NCBI GenBank assembly: GCA_016218925.1
Contig: JACRCR010000143.1
Location: forward strand, 1-40,121
DNA: 40,121 bases
From: Deltaproteobacteria bacterium
GTDB lineage: Bacteria > Desulfobacterota > Binatia > UBA1149 > CAITLU01
Direction: 5' to 3'
The notes under the pieces are model-generated. The model was given only the letters and a program-made list of their open reading frames with translations. It was not told the origin of the DNA and did not search any database. The position numbers and the translations under genes were made by a program. This document shows, one piece after another, positions 32,474-40,121 of this stretch (within the stretch, counting starts at the first letter, position 1; every line of letters starts with the position of its first letter).

Positions 32474-35400
32474 ATGAAAGGATCACGCGCTGCACTACCC
32501 GCCTCGGTTTTTCTTGCGCTGGCGACCTTCGCGTCCGCCGTCGCTGCCGCTCTGGCTCCCACGGCGGCGGAGGCTCAGTTCGTCGACCCGGCCCAGCGGC
32601 GCTGCCAGGAGGCGCTGGCTGACGGCACCCGCATCTATCTCGAACACGTGCTGGCGGCTCGCATACGCTGCGAGAACCGCGTGGTCAGTTCGATCATCGC
32701 GCCGACCGACTGCCTGTTCGGTGCCGGCGACGAGAAACTTCAGCGCGCGGTGCAAACCGCCTCTCTCAAGTTGAACCGCACGCTGCCGGTTGCGTGCGCC
32801 GGAGTGGATCTGATTTTCCTGGGTTTCCCCGGTACCTGCCCCGATCCGACCGGTGCGCCGTTCGATACCGCCGACCTGGAAGAGTGCGTGGTCGACCAGA
32901 GCAATGCCGTCATCGCGAGCCTGCTCGCGAGCTACTACCCGCCGCTCGGCGAGTTCACCCCCCAGGAGTCGACCTGCCTGCGCGGCGCCGCCAAGGACGC
33001 CTACGCGATGTTCCGCTTCAACATCCGCACGCGCTATCGCTGCCTGCTCGATCGGGCGTTCAACAAGATCGACGACACCGTCGCCTGCCGTGCCGACATC
33101 CTGCCGTACGGACCGGGTACCAACAGCGATCGAGTGGATGTCGGCGTGCGCCGCGCCTACGTCCACCTTCTTGGCGGCATCCCGGCCCAGTGCGCCAACA
33201 TTCAGATCGACGACCTCGGCTACCAGCAGGTATGTCCCGACTCCACCGGCGGGATCTTCACGGTCCTCGACCTCAAGTCCTGTCTCTTCAACAAGAATCG
33301 TGACCAGACCCCGCCGACGCTCGGTATCGCGTTCCCGACCGCACCGGTATGCGGCAACGGTCGCGTCGAAGGCACCGAGGAGTGCGACAACGGCAACTCG
33401 AACTCGGATACGGTCGCCAACGCCTGCCGCGAGGATTGCACCAATCCGCGCTGCGGCGATTCGGTTACCGACACCGGCGAGCAGTGCGACGACGGCAACA
33501 CCGCCGACCTCGATGGATGCCTGCCCACCTGTATACGGGAGGTCTGCGGAGACGGCGTCATCAACAACAACGGCACCGAACAGTGCGACGACGGCGAGAA
33601 CAACTCCGACGACCTGGAGAACGCGTGCCGCACCAACTGTCAGGATCCGTCCTGCGGCGACGGCGTGGTAGATCCGCTCTTCGGAGCCGAAGAGTGCGAC
33701 GACGGCAACGACGTCTCGAACGACAACTGCAGTTCGACGTGCAAAATAGAGTTCTGCGGCGACGGCATCAAGCAGACCAAGGAGGAGTGCGACGACGGAA
33801 CCGCCAACAACTCGAACACCACTCCGGACGCCTGCCGCACCAATTGCAAGAATCCAAGGTGCGGAGATACCGTCATCGATCCCGGCAACGGCGAGCAGTG
33901 CGACGACGGCAACACCGACGAGACCGACGGCTGCGCCTCGTGCCGCATCTGTGGCAACGGGATCGTCACGCCGCCTGAGCAGTGTGACGGAGCGGCCGGA
34001 ACCTGCGGAGCCGGAGAGGGTTGTACGTCGAGCTGCCAGTGTGCCCCGGCGTGCCCGGGGTTCGGCGAACTCACGCTGTACTCCGGCGTCGGCGACAACT
34101 GCGACAGCAACGCGGACTGCGTGGTCGGGCAGTGCGATCCGGGCATCGGCCGGTGTCGCACGGTGACCGAGCTCGACAGCGGCTGGACCGGACTTTCGCA
34201 CAACGCCGACATCAACAACCTGATCGTCACGCACGGCTACCTGGAGTGCGCTGGCAGGGGCCCGGTCTGCGGCGTCTGCGACGTGGTTGGCCTGGATCCT
34301 ACCGGCGGTTCGTGCCGTTGCAGCAACAACACGCGCACGATCTGCGACCAGCCGTTCGCGGCCGATGCGGACAACTGCGGCGGCGCGGTCTGCGACTGCT
34401 ACTTCGGCGCACCGTTCCCGCTGTCTTCGGCGGGTACGCCGGCCTGCATCCTCAACCGCTTCTCCGAGGACATCTCGGGGACAGCCAACGTGGACCTCGG
34501 CGCCGGGCAAATCAGCGCCAACCTGCGTACCCAGGTCTTCCTCGGTATCACCACGACCACGCCGTGTCCGGTGTGCGGGGGCAGATGTTCCGACAATGCG
34601 TCGGTGACCTGCGTGTTCGACTCGGACTGCGACACGGGGACCTGCCAGCTCGATCCAGTCGTCGGCGACGGAGTGCGTGGGGGCGTGTGCATCGACGGAC
34701 GCGATGCGGGCCTCGCCTGCGACGTCACCGCACTGAACACCTCGTTCCCGGCGCTGCCGAGCGCGCAGGGGGGAGGCGGTTACAGTCTGGACTGCCTGCC
34801 CGACACAGGAAAGAACGTGTCGGGCTCGGGACTGGTGATCGGGCTCGACCAGACCACCGGGAGCGCCCAACTCGATTCCAACGTTCTGTGTGGCAGCGGA
34901 AGCGAAGTCTGCCCGTGCCGCCAGTGCAGCACCGACAGCAGCGTGTCGTGCAACAGCGACGCCGAGTGTGCCTCCCAGCCCGGCGGCTGTAGCGTGGCGA
35001 GCAGCTTCCACTGCTCCACCAACGCCAACTGCCAAGGCGTCAACGCCGGCAACTGTCTGACTATCAAGCGCTGCCAGCTAGCCACCGCGGTGGCGTGCAC
35101 GACCAACGCCGACTGCACCTCGGTCAACCTCGGGACCTGCAATCCGTCGACGTGCAGTTCCAACGGCGCCGGAGTGGTGCCGTCGCCGAACGACTGCGAT
35201 GAGCTCGCGTGCAGCGACGTGGGTGGCGGCGAAGGCGAGTGCACCACCGGACCCGATGGGGCTAGTTGCGACTCCGTTGTGCGTGCCAACGGGATGGGAA
35301 TCCTGTCGTGCGCCACCAACGACGACTGCGCGCCGGAGGCGGTGGGAATTCCAGCCGGCACCTGCACGCTGGTGGAACGTCGCAAGTGCTTCCTCAATCC

Positions 35401-35605
35401 GATCGTAGCCACCGGTCAGTCCGACCCGACGGCACCGATCGGTGCGGCGGCGTTCTGCATTCCGGCGACCAGTTCTCCGGCGATCAACTCGGTGGCCGGT
35501 CTGCCGGGTCCGGGTCGTACCGCAAACCAGGCCACCTCGCGGCTGTTCTGTTCCGGCGACCCGAGCAGGCGCTACATCCCGGGAGTTGGAGGCTGTCTGG
35601 ACTGA
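32474..35605 (+). CDS. Secreted Cys-rich protein with seven DUF4215 repeats
   Basis: The product is 1043 residues with a signal peptide (about 1-35, ending AAEAQF). The N-terminal domain (to about 292) is an internal duplication: a half starting RRCQEALADGTRIYLEHV and a second starting TCLRGAAKDAYAMFRFNI. Each half ends in a C-P-D-[ST]...F...DL..C stretch (GFPGTCPDPTGAPF; YQQVCPDSTGGIF). Seven DUF4215 units (about 293-523) follow, with the CGDxxxxxGEQCDDGN...C signature known from myxobacterial cysteine-rich surface proteins. A 520-residue cysteine-rich tail completes the protein, including CSDNASVTCVFDSDCDTGTC-type units. Probably an extracellular or surface stalk. The downstream paralogue has the same architecture. 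No enzymatic motif was seen. Confidence 0.85.
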   Translation: MKGSRAALPASVFLALATFASAVAAALAPTAAEAQFVDPAQRRCQEALADGTRIYLEHVLAARIRCENRVVSSIIAPTDCLFGAGDEKLQRAVQTASLKLNRTLPVACAGVDLIFLGFPGTCPDPTGAPFDTADLEECVVDQSNAVIASLLASYYPPLGEFTPQESTCLRGAAKDAYAMFRFNIRTRYRCLLDRAFNKIDDTVACRADILPYGPGTNSDRVDVGVRRAYVHLLGGIPAQCANIQIDDLGYQQVCPDSTGGIFTVLDLKSCLFNKNRDQTPPTLGIAFPTAPVCGNGRVEGTEECDNGNSNSDTVANACREDCTNPRCGDSVTDTGEQCDDGNTADLDGCLPTCIREVCGDGVINNNGTEQCDDGENNSDDLENACRTNCQDPSCGDGVVDPLFGAEECDDGNDVSNDNCSSTCKIEFCGDGIKQTKEECDDGTANNSNTTPDACRTNCKNPRCGDTVIDPGNGEQCDDGNTDETDGCASCRICGNGIVTPPEQCDGAAGTCGAGEGCTSSCQCAPACPGFGELTLYSGVGDNCDSNADCVVGQCDPGIGRCRTVTELDSGWTGLSHNADINNLIVTHGYLECAGRGPVCGVCDVVGLDPTGGSCRCSNNTRTICDQPFAADADNCGGAVCDCYFGAPFPLSSAGTPACILNRFSEDISGTANVDLGAGQISANLRTQVFLGITTTTPCPVCGGRCSDNASVTCVFDSDCDTGTCQLDPVVGDGVRGGVCIDGRDAGLACDVTALNTSFPALPSAQGGGGYSLDCLPDTGKNVSGSGLVIGLDQTTGSAQLDSNVLCGSGSEVCPCRQCSTDSSVSCNSDAECASQPGGCSVASSFHCSTNANCQGVNAGNCLTIKRCQLATAVACTTNADCTSVNLGTCNPSTCSSNGAGVVPSPNDCDELACSDVGGGEGECTTGPDGASCDSVVRANGMGILSCATNDDCAPEAVGIPAGTCTLVERRKCFLNPIVATGQSDPTAPIGAAAFCIPATSSPAINSVAGLPGPGRTANQATSRLFCSGDPSRRYIPGVGGCLD

Positions 35606-35645
35606 TCGCGCGCCTGGTCGGTCAGCGTACCTGAGCGCACTCGAG

Positions 35646-35681
35646 AAGGCGGCCGTACCCTGGTGGTACGGCCGCCTTTTT
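35646..35681 (+). terminator. Strong intrinsic terminator
   Basis: Perfect 14-base stem (AAGGCGGCCGTACC and its complement), 5-base loop, ending in TTTTT. It lies 41 bases after the stop codon of the first DUF4215 gene and before the promoter of the second. Confidence 0.92.
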
Positions 35682-35814
35682 CATGCAGCGACGTGGCGCG
35701 TCGTGTTGCGACGAGGCGAGCGCGGTGCGGGGGGAGTCTCGGCAGTCGCCTCGCCAGCGTCCTGAACGCACGTCTGCACTCGAACGAAACGCGTGCATTG
35801 CCGCGGATGTAGCG

Positions 35815-35844
35815 TTGACACAGGCCCGTCCGGCTGACCATAGT
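35815..35844 (+). promoter_or_regulatory. Promoter of the second DUF4215 gene
   Basis: TTGACA (35815-35820) and CATAGT (35839-35844) have an 18-base spacer. This has the same hexamers and spacing as the upstream copy at 32377. Confidence 0.72.
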
Positions 35845-35909
35845 CCCGCATCGCTCGGGGGCTTCGCCAATCTCCCGTCAGTCGGGAACCCGACCGTCAC
35901 AGGTCCACC
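35845..35909 (+). promoter_or_regulatory. Conserved structured 5' leader, copy 2
   Basis: This 65-base leader is homologous to 32407-32473. It keeps the TCGCTCGGGGGCTTCGCC and CAATCTCCCGTC blocks and has TCGG-GAAC-CCGA as a possible small hairpin. It ends in ACAGGTCCACC before the ATG. Confidence 0.55.
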
Positions 35910-38900
35910 ATGAAAGGTTCAACCGCTGCGCTTCGGGCTTCCGCGTTTTTCGCGCTATTCGCCGCAGTCTCTGCCACCGCCGCCGTCGTGGCTCCGGTGA
36001 ATGCCAGCGCCGCGGCGGTCGATCCTTCGCATCAGCGCTGCCAGCAGACGCTCGCCAGCGCTTCGCGGGTCTACCTGGAGCGCGTTTTGGCGGCTCGCAT
36101 TCGCTGCGAGAATCGTGTGGTTCGCTCGGCCATCCCGCCCACCGACTGTCTGTTCGGAGCCGGCGATGAGAGGCTTCAGCGGGTCCTGCAGGCCCAGGCC
36201 CTGAAGCTGGACCGCCGGCTGCCGGCGGCCTGCGCCGGCGTCAATCTGATCTTCCTGGGCTTTCCCGGACTGTGTCCGGATCCCACTGGCGCGCCGTTCG
36301 ACACCGCGGACCTCGAGCAGTGCGTCGTCGCACAGAGCGGCACCGTCATCGCCGCTCTTCTCGGCAGCTACTATCCGCCGCAGATCGATTTCTATCGCGG
36401 ACCCGCCGCCGCTTGTGTGAGCGGGAGCGCCAAGGACGCGCTGGCGATGTTCCGCTTGAACATCCGCGCGCGCCATCACTGTCTGCTCGGCCAGGCGGTC
36501 TCCGAGATCGATGCCGCCGTGAACTGCCGCGCCGATATCCAGCCTTACGGTTCCGGCACCAGCGACGACCGAGTCGATCAAGCGGTGCGCCGCGCGTACC
36601 TCCCGCTGCTCGGCGGAATCCCTGCGCAGTGTGGCGCCGCCCAGATCGACGGACTCGGCTACCAGCAGGTGTGCGCCGACTCGAGCGGCGGCACCTTCAC
36701 CGTCTCGGATCTGAAGGCCTGCCTCTTCAACAAGAATCGTGAACAGACCCCGCCTACGCTGGTCATCGCATTCCCGACCGCACCGGTGTGCGGCAACGCA
36801 CACGCCGAAGGCGACGAGCAGTGCGACAACGGCGACAGCAACTCGGATACGATCCCCGACGCCTGCCGGACCGATTGCACGAATCCGAGATGCGGCGATT
36901 CGATCACCGACAGCGGCGAGCAGTGCGACGATGGCAATACCGCCAGCCTCGACGGTTGCCTGCCCACCTGCATCAAAGAGGTGTGCGGCGACGGAGTCGT
37001 CAACAACAACGGCACCGAGCAGTGCGACGATGGCGATGCCAACTCCGACTCGGAGCCCGACGCCTGCCGTGAGGATTGCACGCCCCATCGCTGCGGGGAC
37101 TCGGTTACCGACGGCGGCGAGCAGTGCGACAACGGTGCCGCCAATTCCAACACCAAGCCCGACGCGTGCCGCACCAACTGCAGCAACCCCAGATGCGGCG
37201 ACACCGTCACCGATCCTGGCAGCGGCGAGCAGTGCGACGACGGCAACTCGGCCAGCCTCGACGGTTGCCTGCCCACCTGCATCAAAGAGGTGTGCGGCGA
37301 CGGTGTCGTCAACAACAGCGGCACAGAGCAGTGCGACGACGGTGACGCCAACTCCGACACCGACGCCGATGCCTGCCGCGAGAACTGCAAGAACCCGCGC
37401 TGCGGCGATGCGGCGATCGATACCGGCGAGCAATGCGACAACGGCGCCGCCAACTCCGACTCCGCCGCCGACGCGTGCCGCACGAATTGCACACCTGCGC
37501 GCTGCGGCGACGCAGTCACCGACAGCGGCGAGCAGTGCGACGACGGCAACTCGGCCAGTCTGGACGGCTGCCTGCCCACCTGCATCAGAGAGGTGTGCGG
37601 CGACGGCGTGATCAACAACAACGGCACCGAGCAGTGCGACAACGGCGACGCCAACTCCGACACGGTCGCCGATGCCTGCCGCGAGAATTGCCAGAACCCG
37701 CGCTGCGGCGATTCGGTCACCGATAGCGGCGAGCAGTGCGACGACGGCAATTCCGCGAGCCTCGACGGTTGCCTGCCCACCTGCATCAGCGAGTTTTGTG
37801 GCGACGGGGTCGTCAACAACAGCGGAACCGAGCAATGCGACAACGGCGCGAACAACTCGAACACCGAGCCGAACGCCTGCCGTACCGATTGCACACCCGC
37901 GCGCTGCGGCGATTCGGTTACCGACGGCGGCGAGCAGTGCGACGATGGGCCCGCCAACTCCGACACCACGCCGGACGCCTGCCGCACCACTTGCAGCATC
38001 CCGAGGTGCGGAGACACCGTTACCGATCCCGGCAACGCCGAGCAGTGCGACGACGGCAACACCGACGAAACCGACGCTTGCAGATTGTGCATCCTGTGTG
38101 GCAACGGCCTCGTGACTCCGCCCGAGCAGTGCGACGACGGGGCCGCCAATTCCGACACCACGCCGGATGCGTGCCGTACCAGTTGCCTCGATCCTGCCTG
38201 CGGCGATGCAGTTACCGATCCGGGCAACGCCGAACAGTGCGACGACGGCAACACGGTCTCGAACGACGATTGCAGTTCGACCTGCAAGATCGAGTCTTGC
38301 GGTGACGGCATCGTGCAGACCAAGGAACAGTGTGATGGAGACGCCGGCCCCTGCGGCGCCGGCGAGGGCTGCTCGTCCGGTTGCACTTGCGACCTGGCGT
38401 GTCCCGGCTTCGGCGAACTGACGCTGTACTCCGGAGTCGGCAGCAACTGTGCGAGTAACGAGGACTGCGTGGTCGGGCAATGCGATCCGGGGCTCGGCCG
38501 TTGCCGCACGGCGACCCAGCTCGACAGCGGCTGGACCGGGCTTTCGCACGACGCCGACATCAACAACCTGATCGTTACGCACGGCTATCTGGAGTGCGCT
38601 GGCGCTGGCCCCGCCTGCGGTGTCTGCGATGTCGTGGGTCTGGACCCTGCCGGCGGTTCGTGCCGTTGCAGCAACAACACGCGTACGATCTGCGACCAAC
38701 CGTTCGCGGCCGACGCGGTCAACTGCGGCGGCGCGGTTTGCGACTGCTATTTCGGCGCGCCGTTCCCGCTGTCGTCGGCCGGCACGCCGGCCTGCATCGT
38801 CAACCGCTTCTCGCAGGACATCTCCGGGACGGCCAATGTGGATCTCGGTGCCGGCCATATCGCCGCCAACCTGCGCACACAGGTCTTTCTCGGGATCACC

Positions 38901-39953
38901 ACAACCACGCCGTGTCCGGTGTGCGGAGGCAGGTGCTCCGACAATGCAGCGGTGACCTGCGTATTCGACTCGGACTGCGCGAGCGGAACCTGTCAACTCG
39001 ACCCCGTGGTTGGCGACGGACTGCGCGGCGGCGTGTGCATCGACGGACGCAATGCGGGGCTCGGCTGCGACGTGACCGCGCTGAACACCTCGTTCCCGGC
39101 GTTGCCGAGCGCGCAGGGGGGAGGCGGCTACAGTCTGGACTGCCTGCCCGACACCGGAAAGAACGTGTCGGGCTCGGGCCTCGTCATCATTCTCGATCAG
39201 ACCACAGGGAGCGCCCAACTCGACTTCAACGTTCCGTGCGGCAACGGAAGCGAGTTCTGCCCGTGCCGCCAGTGCACAACCGATAACACCGTCTCATGCA
39301 ACAGCGACGCCGAGTGCGCCTCTCAGCCGGGCGGCTGCAGTGTGGCGAGCAGCTTCCACTGTGCCACTACCACGAACTGCAAGGGTATCAACGCCGGCAA
39401 CTGCCTCGGCATCAAGCGCTGCCAGCTCGCCACCGCCGTGCCGTGTACGACCAACACCGACTGTGCGTCGGTCGACCTCGGAGTCTGCAATCCGTCGACG
39501 TGCAACTCCAACGGTGCCGGAGTGGTTCCGTCGCCGAACGACTGCGATGAATTCGCATGCAGCGACGTGGGCGGCGGCGAAGGCGAGTGCACCACCGGGC
39601 CCGACGGCACCAGTTGCGACGCCGTCGTGCGCGCGAACGGGATGGGAGTCCTCTCCTGCGCCACCAACGACGACTGCAGCCCGGAGGCGGTGGGAATTCC
39701 CGCTGGCTCCTGCACACTGGTGGAACGCCGGAACTGCTTCCTCGATCCGATCGTAGCAACGGGTCACGCCGATCCGGCCGCACCGATCGGAGCGGCGGCG
39801 TTCTGCATTCCGCCGACCAGTTCTCCGGCGATCAATTCCGTGGCCGGTCTGCCCGGCCCCGGTCGGACGGTGAATCAGGCGAGTTCACGGTTGTTCTGCG
39901 AGAGCGACCCGAGCAGGCGCTACACCCCGGGAGTGGGAGGCTGTCTGGACTGA
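35910..39953 (+). CDS. Secreted Cys-rich protein with sixteen DUF4215 repeats
   Basis: The product is 1347 residues, a tandem paralogue of the upstream 1043-residue protein. The signal peptide and duplicated N-terminal domain occupy about 1-293, versus 292 upstream. Sixteen DUF4215 units occupy about 294-827, and the tail has 520 residues, exactly as long as in the paralogue. The two differ in length almost only by nine extra repeats. The repeats form higher-order blocks: the unit containing ASLDGCLPTCI recurs at repeats 2, 5, 8 and 10. The tail is very similar to the paralogue, for example the shared SLDCLPDTGKNVSGSGLVI. The role is probably structural at the cell surface; the many paired cysteines imply oxidative folding outside the cytoplasm. 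Confidence 0.86.
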   Translation: MKGSTAALRASAFFALFAAVSATAAVVAPVNASAAAVDPSHQRCQQTLASASRVYLERVLAARIRCENRVVRSAIPPTDCLFGAGDERLQRVLQAQALKLDRRLPAACAGVNLIFLGFPGLCPDPTGAPFDTADLEQCVVAQSGTVIAALLGSYYPPQIDFYRGPAAACVSGSAKDALAMFRLNIRARHHCLLGQAVSEIDAAVNCRADIQPYGSGTSDDRVDQAVRRAYLPLLGGIPAQCGAAQIDGLGYQQVCADSSGGTFTVSDLKACLFNKNREQTPPTLVIAFPTAPVCGNAHAEGDEQCDNGDSNSDTIPDACRTDCTNPRCGDSITDSGEQCDDGNTASLDGCLPTCIKEVCGDGVVNNNGTEQCDDGDANSDSEPDACREDCTPHRCGDSVTDGGEQCDNGAANSNTKPDACRTNCSNPRCGDTVTDPGSGEQCDDGNSASLDGCLPTCIKEVCGDGVVNNSGTEQCDDGDANSDTDADACRENCKNPRCGDAAIDTGEQCDNGAANSDSAADACRTNCTPARCGDAVTDSGEQCDDGNSASLDGCLPTCIREVCGDGVINNNGTEQCDNGDANSDTVADACRENCQNPRCGDSVTDSGEQCDDGNSASLDGCLPTCISEFCGDGVVNNSGTEQCDNGANNSNTEPNACRTDCTPARCGDSVTDGGEQCDDGPANSDTTPDACRTTCSIPRCGDTVTDPGNAEQCDDGNTDETDACRLCILCGNGLVTPPEQCDDGAANSDTTPDACRTSCLDPACGDAVTDPGNAEQCDDGNTVSNDDCSSTCKIESCGDGIVQTKEQCDGDAGPCGAGEGCSSGCTCDLACPGFGELTLYSGVGSNCASNEDCVVGQCDPGLGRCRTATQLDSGWTGLSHDADINNLIVTHGYLECAGAGPACGVCDVVGLDPAGGSCRCSNNTRTICDQPFAADAVNCGGAVCDCYFGAPFPLSSAGTPACIVNRFSQDISGTANVDLGAGHIAANLRTQVFLGITTTTPCPVCGGRCSDNAAVTCVFDSDCASGTCQLDPVVGDGLRGGVCIDGRNAGLGCDVTALNTSFPALPSAQGGGGYSLDCLPDTGKNVSGSGLVIILDQTTGSAQLDFNVPCGNGSEFCPCRQCTTDNTVSCNSDAECASQPGGCSVASSFHCATTTNCKGINAGNCLGIKRCQLATAVPCTTNTDCASVDLGVCNPSTCNSNGAGVVPSPNDCDEFACSDVGGGEGECTTGPDGTSCDAVVRANGMGVLSCATNDDCSPEAVGIPAGSCTLVERRNCFLDPIVATGHADPAAPIGAAAFCIPPTSSPAINSVAGLPGPGRTVNQASSRLFCESDPSRRYTPGVGGCLD
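36789..38390 (+). repeat. DUF4215 repeat array, 16 units in higher-order blocks
   Basis: Units of 31-36 codons carry CGD and GEQCD[DN]G landmarks. The ASLDGCLPTC unit recurs at intervals of 309, 303 and 201 bases (from 36945), showing block duplication of two or three units at a time. The homologous array in the upstream gene (33350-34042) has seven units. Confidence 0.85.
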
Positions 39954-39982
39954 CCGCGCCGGCACGCGAGCCGGCGCGGTCA
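39951..39982 (+). terminator. Hairpin starting at the DUF4215 stop codon
   Basis: Perfect 13-base arms (TGACCGCGCCGGC and its complement) with a 6-base loop. The first arm begins with the TGA stop codon itself. There is no T-run. It lies between convergent genes and may act in both directions. Confidence 0.65.
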
Positions 39983-40121
39983 TCAAGCTTCCGGCGCTGC
40001 GGCGCCCTCGCGACGCCGCAGCGCCGGAAGCACGATCACCATCCGCGTTCCGCCTTCGGGCGGGCCTTCGGCCCAGATGGTGCCGCCGTGATAGCGCACC
40101 ACCTCGCGGCAGATCGCCAGG
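39983..40121 (-). CDS. Sensor histidine kinase, C-terminal fragment
   Basis: Only the last 45 codons are inside the window. They read LAICREVVRYHGGTIWAEGP, then EGGTRMVIVLPAL and a short tail ending APEA. This is the end of a HATPase_c domain of a two-component histidine kinase: the helix after the G1 box, the IWAEG strand and the G2-like GTRMVIVLP strand. Sensor, dimerisation domain and response regulator lie beyond the right edge, so the signal is unknown. The gene is convergent with the large DUF4215 gene, 29 bases between stop codons. Confidence 0.9.
   Translation of the reverse strand, partial: LAICREVVRYHGGTIWAEGPPEGGTRMVIVLPALRRREGAAAPEA
39987..40031. repeat. Perfect 18-base inverted repeat within the kinase C-terminus
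   Basis: Arms GCTTCCGGCGCTGCGGCG (39987-40004) and its exact complement (40014-40031) flank a 9-base loop. It overlaps the last codons of the kinase gene and could stop transcription arriving from the plus strand or stabilise the kinase mRNA end. Confidence 0.8.

Noticed and set aside
36789-38390. CRISPR-like array
   Set aside because: The repeats are in-frame coding units of variable sequence with a codon-multiple period. There are no constant repeats with unique spacers and no cas genes.
35955-39218. 1087-codon minus-strand open frame opposite the DUF4215 array
   Set aside because: A repeated VVALL-type pattern simply mirrors the GACGACGGC repeats of the plus strand. A second antisense frame is also open for the same reason.

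Overview
The window is a GC-rich stretch of bacterial chromosome carrying about 25 genes. The mix of families suggests a free-living environmental bacterium of the former Deltaproteobacteria, possibly Candidatus Binatota or a relative of Myxococcota. It includes a coenzyme F420-type luciferase-like oxidoreductase, an alpha-methylacyl-CoA racemase, a stand-alone thiolase-like enzyme, DUF4215 cysteine-rich repeats, and dockerin-like C-termini with an ASDAL..LRAAVG signature. This lineage call is inference from gene content; no rRNA gene is present.

Layout. Positions 1-3147 (minus strand) hold a tight operon: F420-type oxidoreductase, SMUG1-type uracil-DNA glycosylase, then a GT-C type membrane glycosyltransferase cut by the left edge. 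Positions 3313-7627 hold a second very large membrane protein (PTPS-related/YfhO-like), convergent with a fused phosphotransferase/P-loop kinase. Positions 7792-10935 encode a secreted beta-propeller di-haem cytochrome. Positions 11188-14634 carry an acetyltransferase, a TetR repressor with a clear operator, a DegP/HtrA protease and a 61-residue membrane protein. Positions 14896-17847 carry a thiolase-like enzyme and an E. coli-type lysA. A 0.8 kb gene-free stretch, an IS3 OrfA-like orphan and a glutaredoxin follow.

From 19.4 kb the window is dominated by exported, cysteine-rich proteins. These are a beta-helix protein translationally coupled to a 1248-residue repeat protein ending in a dockerin-like module; a small cohesin-like/dockerin-like protein; a 1000-residue paralogue of the 1248-residue protein; and, at 32.5-40 kb, two tandem DUF4215 proteins that differ almost only in repeat number (7 versus 16). 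Housekeeping genes are interspersed: tadA, tRNA-Ser(CGA), a LON-domain protein, a HAD phosphatase, an OsmC protein and the CoA racemase. The C-terminus of a sensor histidine kinase closes the right edge.

The most unusual content is this set of modular surface or extracellular proteins. They share interchangeable N-terminal passengers, cysteine-rich stalks with varying repeat numbers, and two kinds of C-terminal module (dockerin-like, or an Ig-like module shared with the cytochrome). The last two also share a duplicated promoter and leader. An extracellular assembly held together by cohesin/dockerin-like pairing and disulfide-rich stalks is a reasonable but unproven reading.
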